Shown: positions 62,342 to 64,000 of the stretch, in pieces
How positions within the stretch are numbered: the first letter of the stretch is position 1
Layout: each line of letters begins with the position of its first letter
Assembly (NCBI GenBank): GCA_003240775.1
Contig: QFNI01000019.1
Span: 1-64,000 of the forward strand
Source: Mesorhizobium amorphae
Lineage (GTDB): Bacteria; Pseudomonadota; Alphaproteobacteria; Rhizobiales; Rhizobiaceae
Direction: 5' to 3'
Length of the DNA: 64,000 bases
Position numbers and translations under genes: made by a program
Notes under the pieces: model-generated
Databases searched by the model: none
What the model saw: the letters and a program-made list of their open reading frames with translations, nothing else
Told to the model about the DNA's origin: nothing

Positions 62342-63559
62342 ATGCTGTCGCGACTGGGGGGTGCGGGGCTGATCCTCGCATTGGGGATGTGCTCGGCCTG
62401 GGCGCAGGAACTCTACCGCCTCGAAGCCAACGACCGTGTCGAAGTGTGGTCGCCCGCCGAGCCGAGCCTCCAGCGCACGGCCGTGATCGGCCCGGATGGC
62501 TGGCTGGCGCTTCCGCTCGTCGGCCACGTCAAGGCCGCGGGCCTTTCCGCACCCGACCTCGAACATCTCCTGCAGGAGAAGCTCAAGGGCTTTTTCAAGG
62601 AAACCGTCGACATCACGGTGATGCTGCAGCCGCGCGAAGAGAGCGCGCAGACCGTCTATGTGAGCGGCACGGTGGCCACGCCGGGCTCCTACCCTTTCCG
62701 TCCCGGCATGATCCTGCTGCACGGCATCAGCATGGCGGGCGGCCTGCGCACGGGAGCGGATGCGGGTTCCGACGAGCAGCGCATCGTCGAAACGCGCGGC
62801 GCCATTGCCCGGCAGACCGCGCGGCTGGAAGCGCTCGACGCTCAGGTCGCGCGCGTGTCCGCCGAGATTGCCGGCGAAGACCTGCCGCCCGCCAAGGCCG
62901 ACGAGCCCCAGGCGATCGCACGCGAGCGCAGGGTGCTTGCTGCGCGACAGGCCGAGGAAGCCGCGCTGCGCCGGGCGCGCGACGAGGCGTCCGAACTGCG
63001 CCGCAACTCCGCCCAGGCCATCGCCCAGCAGGCCGACACCCAGACGGAGCGCATCGCGCTCGCAGAGCGCAGGCTCGAAGCCATCTCCAAGCTTGTGGCC
63101 AAGGGCTTCGCCAACGAGGCGCAGCAGCTCGAATTGCAGGGCAGCTTGGCTGAAATGCGCGCGCGGCTCCTGGCGCTCCAGGTCGAGCGGCTCGATGCCG
63201 AACGCGAAGCGGGCGCGGATGTCGCAAGCGCCGAGGCCCAGCTTCAGGAGCGCCGCACGGGCATGGAGGTGGAATTGCGCGACGCCGAGCGCGCGCAGGC
63301 CGACGCGAAGTCGGAACTGGCCGACAACAAACGTGTGCTGAAGCTCCTGCTCGAAGGCAATGACGTGCCGACCGAGGAAGCCACGGGGCCAACCCGTCTC
63401 AGCATCATCCGCAACGTGAACGGCAAGCCCACCGAGTTCGAAGCGGACGAACTGACGGAAATCCAGCCGGGCGACCTTATCCGCGTCGGCCCCGCCCCGC
63501 AGATGGCGACCACCGAGGTCTCCGACGCAGGCCCGGCCCAACGCACGGTGTCCCAGTGA
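62342..63559 (+). CDS. ExoF-type polysaccharide export protein with a coiled-coil domain
   Basis: A 405-aa exported protein. The signal peptide (MLSRLGG..CSAWA) is cleaved before QELYRLEANDRVEVW. The N-terminal export domain (Poly_export/SLBB, about residues 22-145) contains VYVSGTVATPGSYPF. A long alpha-helical coiled coil with many Ala/Arg/Glu (about 155-345) follows, then a C-terminal beta segment. This layout matches rhizobial ExoF, a periplasmic/outer-membrane component of exopolysaccharide export. TGGAG precedes the ATG. It is the first gene of an operon leaving the window. Confidence 0.85.
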   Translation: MLSRLGGAGLILALGMCSAWAQELYRLEANDRVEVWSPAEPSLQRTAVIGPDGWLALPLVGHVKAAGLSAPDLEHLLQEKLKGFFKETVDITVMLQPREESAQTVYVSGTVATPGSYPFRPGMILLHGISMAGGLRTGADAGSDEQRIVETRGAIARQTARLEALDAQVARVSAEIAGEDLPPAKADEPQAIARERRVLAARQAEEAALRRARDEASELRRNSAQAIAQQADTQTERIALAERRLEAISKLVAKGFANEAQQLELQGSLAEMRARLLALQVERLDAEREAGADVASAEAQLQERRTGMEVELRDAERAQADAKSELADNKRVLKLLLEGNDVPTEEATGPTRLSIIRNVNGKPTEFEADELTEIQPGDLIRVGPAPQMATTEVSDAGPAQRTVSQ

Positions 63560-63601
63560 ACCCCGCGCAGCATCTCCCTTGCGCCCGTCCGGAGTGAGAC
63601 C

Positions 63602-64000
63602 ATGGTCGACCAGATCCTCCGCAACGTGATCTACTATGTCGAAGCGCTCCTGCGCCGGCCGCTCTGGGTGATCCTGCCGTTTCTCGCCGTGCTCGGGCTC
63701 GGTGCCGGCGTGGTGTTCAACCTGCCGCGCAGCTATCAGTCGGCGGCACAGCTTCTGATCGGCGCGCCCCAGACCCAGGGCTCGCTCGTGCCCGCGACGG
63801 TCGCGGCCGAACACCTCCAATTCGTGGAACAGCGCGTGCTCGCCCGCGACAAGCTGATCGCGCTCGCCCGCAAGCTCGACCTCTTTCCCGGCCTGCGGGA
63901 CGAGATGACGGAAACCAAGCTCGCCGAGCAGATCCGCCGCCTGATCCTGATCACCACCTTCGCCGCCGAGCCGACCGAGCGCTATTCAGGCACCACGGCG
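63602..64000 (+). CDS. Polysaccharide chain-length/co-polymerase protein (Wzz/GumC type), 5' part
   Basis: Only the first 133 codons are inside the window. The sequence starts cytoplasmic, has a transmembrane helix (about residues 20-42, LWVILPFLAVLGLGAGVVF) and then a periplasmic part beginning LPRSYQSAAQLLIG, the Wzz signature region. Such inner-membrane proteins control exopolysaccharide polymerisation and may carry a C-terminal tyrosine kinase, which cannot be seen here. It lies 42 bases after the exoF-like gene, same operon. Confidence 0.85.
   Translation, partial: MVDQILRNVIYYVEALLRRPLWVILPFLAVLGLGAGVVFNLPRSYQSAAQLLIGAPQTQGSLVPATVAAEHLQFVEQRVLARDKLIALARKLDLFPGLRDEMTETKLAEQIRRLILITTFAAEPTERYSGTTA

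Overview
The window is high-GC DNA, densely coding on both strands, from an alphaproteobacterium, most probably a Hyphomicrobiales (Rhizobiales) member. The evidence is a complete PhyR-NepR-EcfG general stress response locus with canonical GGAAC-N16-CGTT promoters, an aroK-aroB pair, a pstSCAB-phoU-phoB operon, a bioMNY biotin transporter and an ExoF-type export gene. I cannot name the genus. There is one tRNA gene, and I see no insertion sequence, prophage or CRISPR array.

Layout. 0-6 kb: aroK-aroB, tRNA-Arg(CCT), two small unknown genes, an MFS transporter, a GT29-like protein and Ada. 5.7-11 kb: a TetR regulator with a palindromic operator, followed by ivd-mccB-mccA of leucine/isovalerate catabolism. 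11-31 kb: a large carbohydrate/acid catabolic region. A FAH-family protein, DUF2076, a SET-domain protein, a 2-hydroxyacid dehydrogenase, an epimerase-like TIM barrel and a DUF993 aldolase-like protein come first. A divergent LacI-led run follows: Gfo/Idh/MocA, CoA-transferase, enoyl-CoA hydratase, aldehyde dehydrogenase, a sugar ABC importer, two GMC oxidoreductases, an SDR and a Dabb protein. Two palindromes, one lying inside a promoter, sit between the divergent halves. This is the best candidate for an undescribed system. I infer import and oxidative breakdown of a sugar-containing compound whose non-sugar part is handled as a CoA ester.

31-35 kb: a TetR gene with twin operators, a three-gene phospholipid cassette (CDP-alcohol phosphotransferase, acyltransferase, CDP-DAG synthase) and an L,D-transpeptidase. 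35-38.7 kb: a degenerate winged-helix response regulator divergent from a normal one, then a hybrid histidine kinase. 38.7-46.5 kb: the general stress response region. It holds an EcfG-controlled PRC-barrel protein, an HWE kinase plus FAT-GUY-like single-domain regulator, ecfG-nepR divergent from phyR, DUF1328 plus a second HWE-type kinase, and short genes behind further EcfG promoters.

46.5-56.3 kb: a gamma-glutamylcyclotransferase-like gene and phosphate uptake and regulation (pstSCAB-phoU-phoB, with a Pho box before pstS), preceded by a three-PAS hybrid kinase where phoR might be expected. 56.4-64 kb: a small lipoprotein, YeiH-like exporter with LysR regulator, acetate kinase (convergent overlap with lysR), bioMNY, then the start of an exopolysaccharide export locus cut by the window end. 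Starts were chosen from ribosome-binding sites and overlaps, and uncertain ones are flagged.
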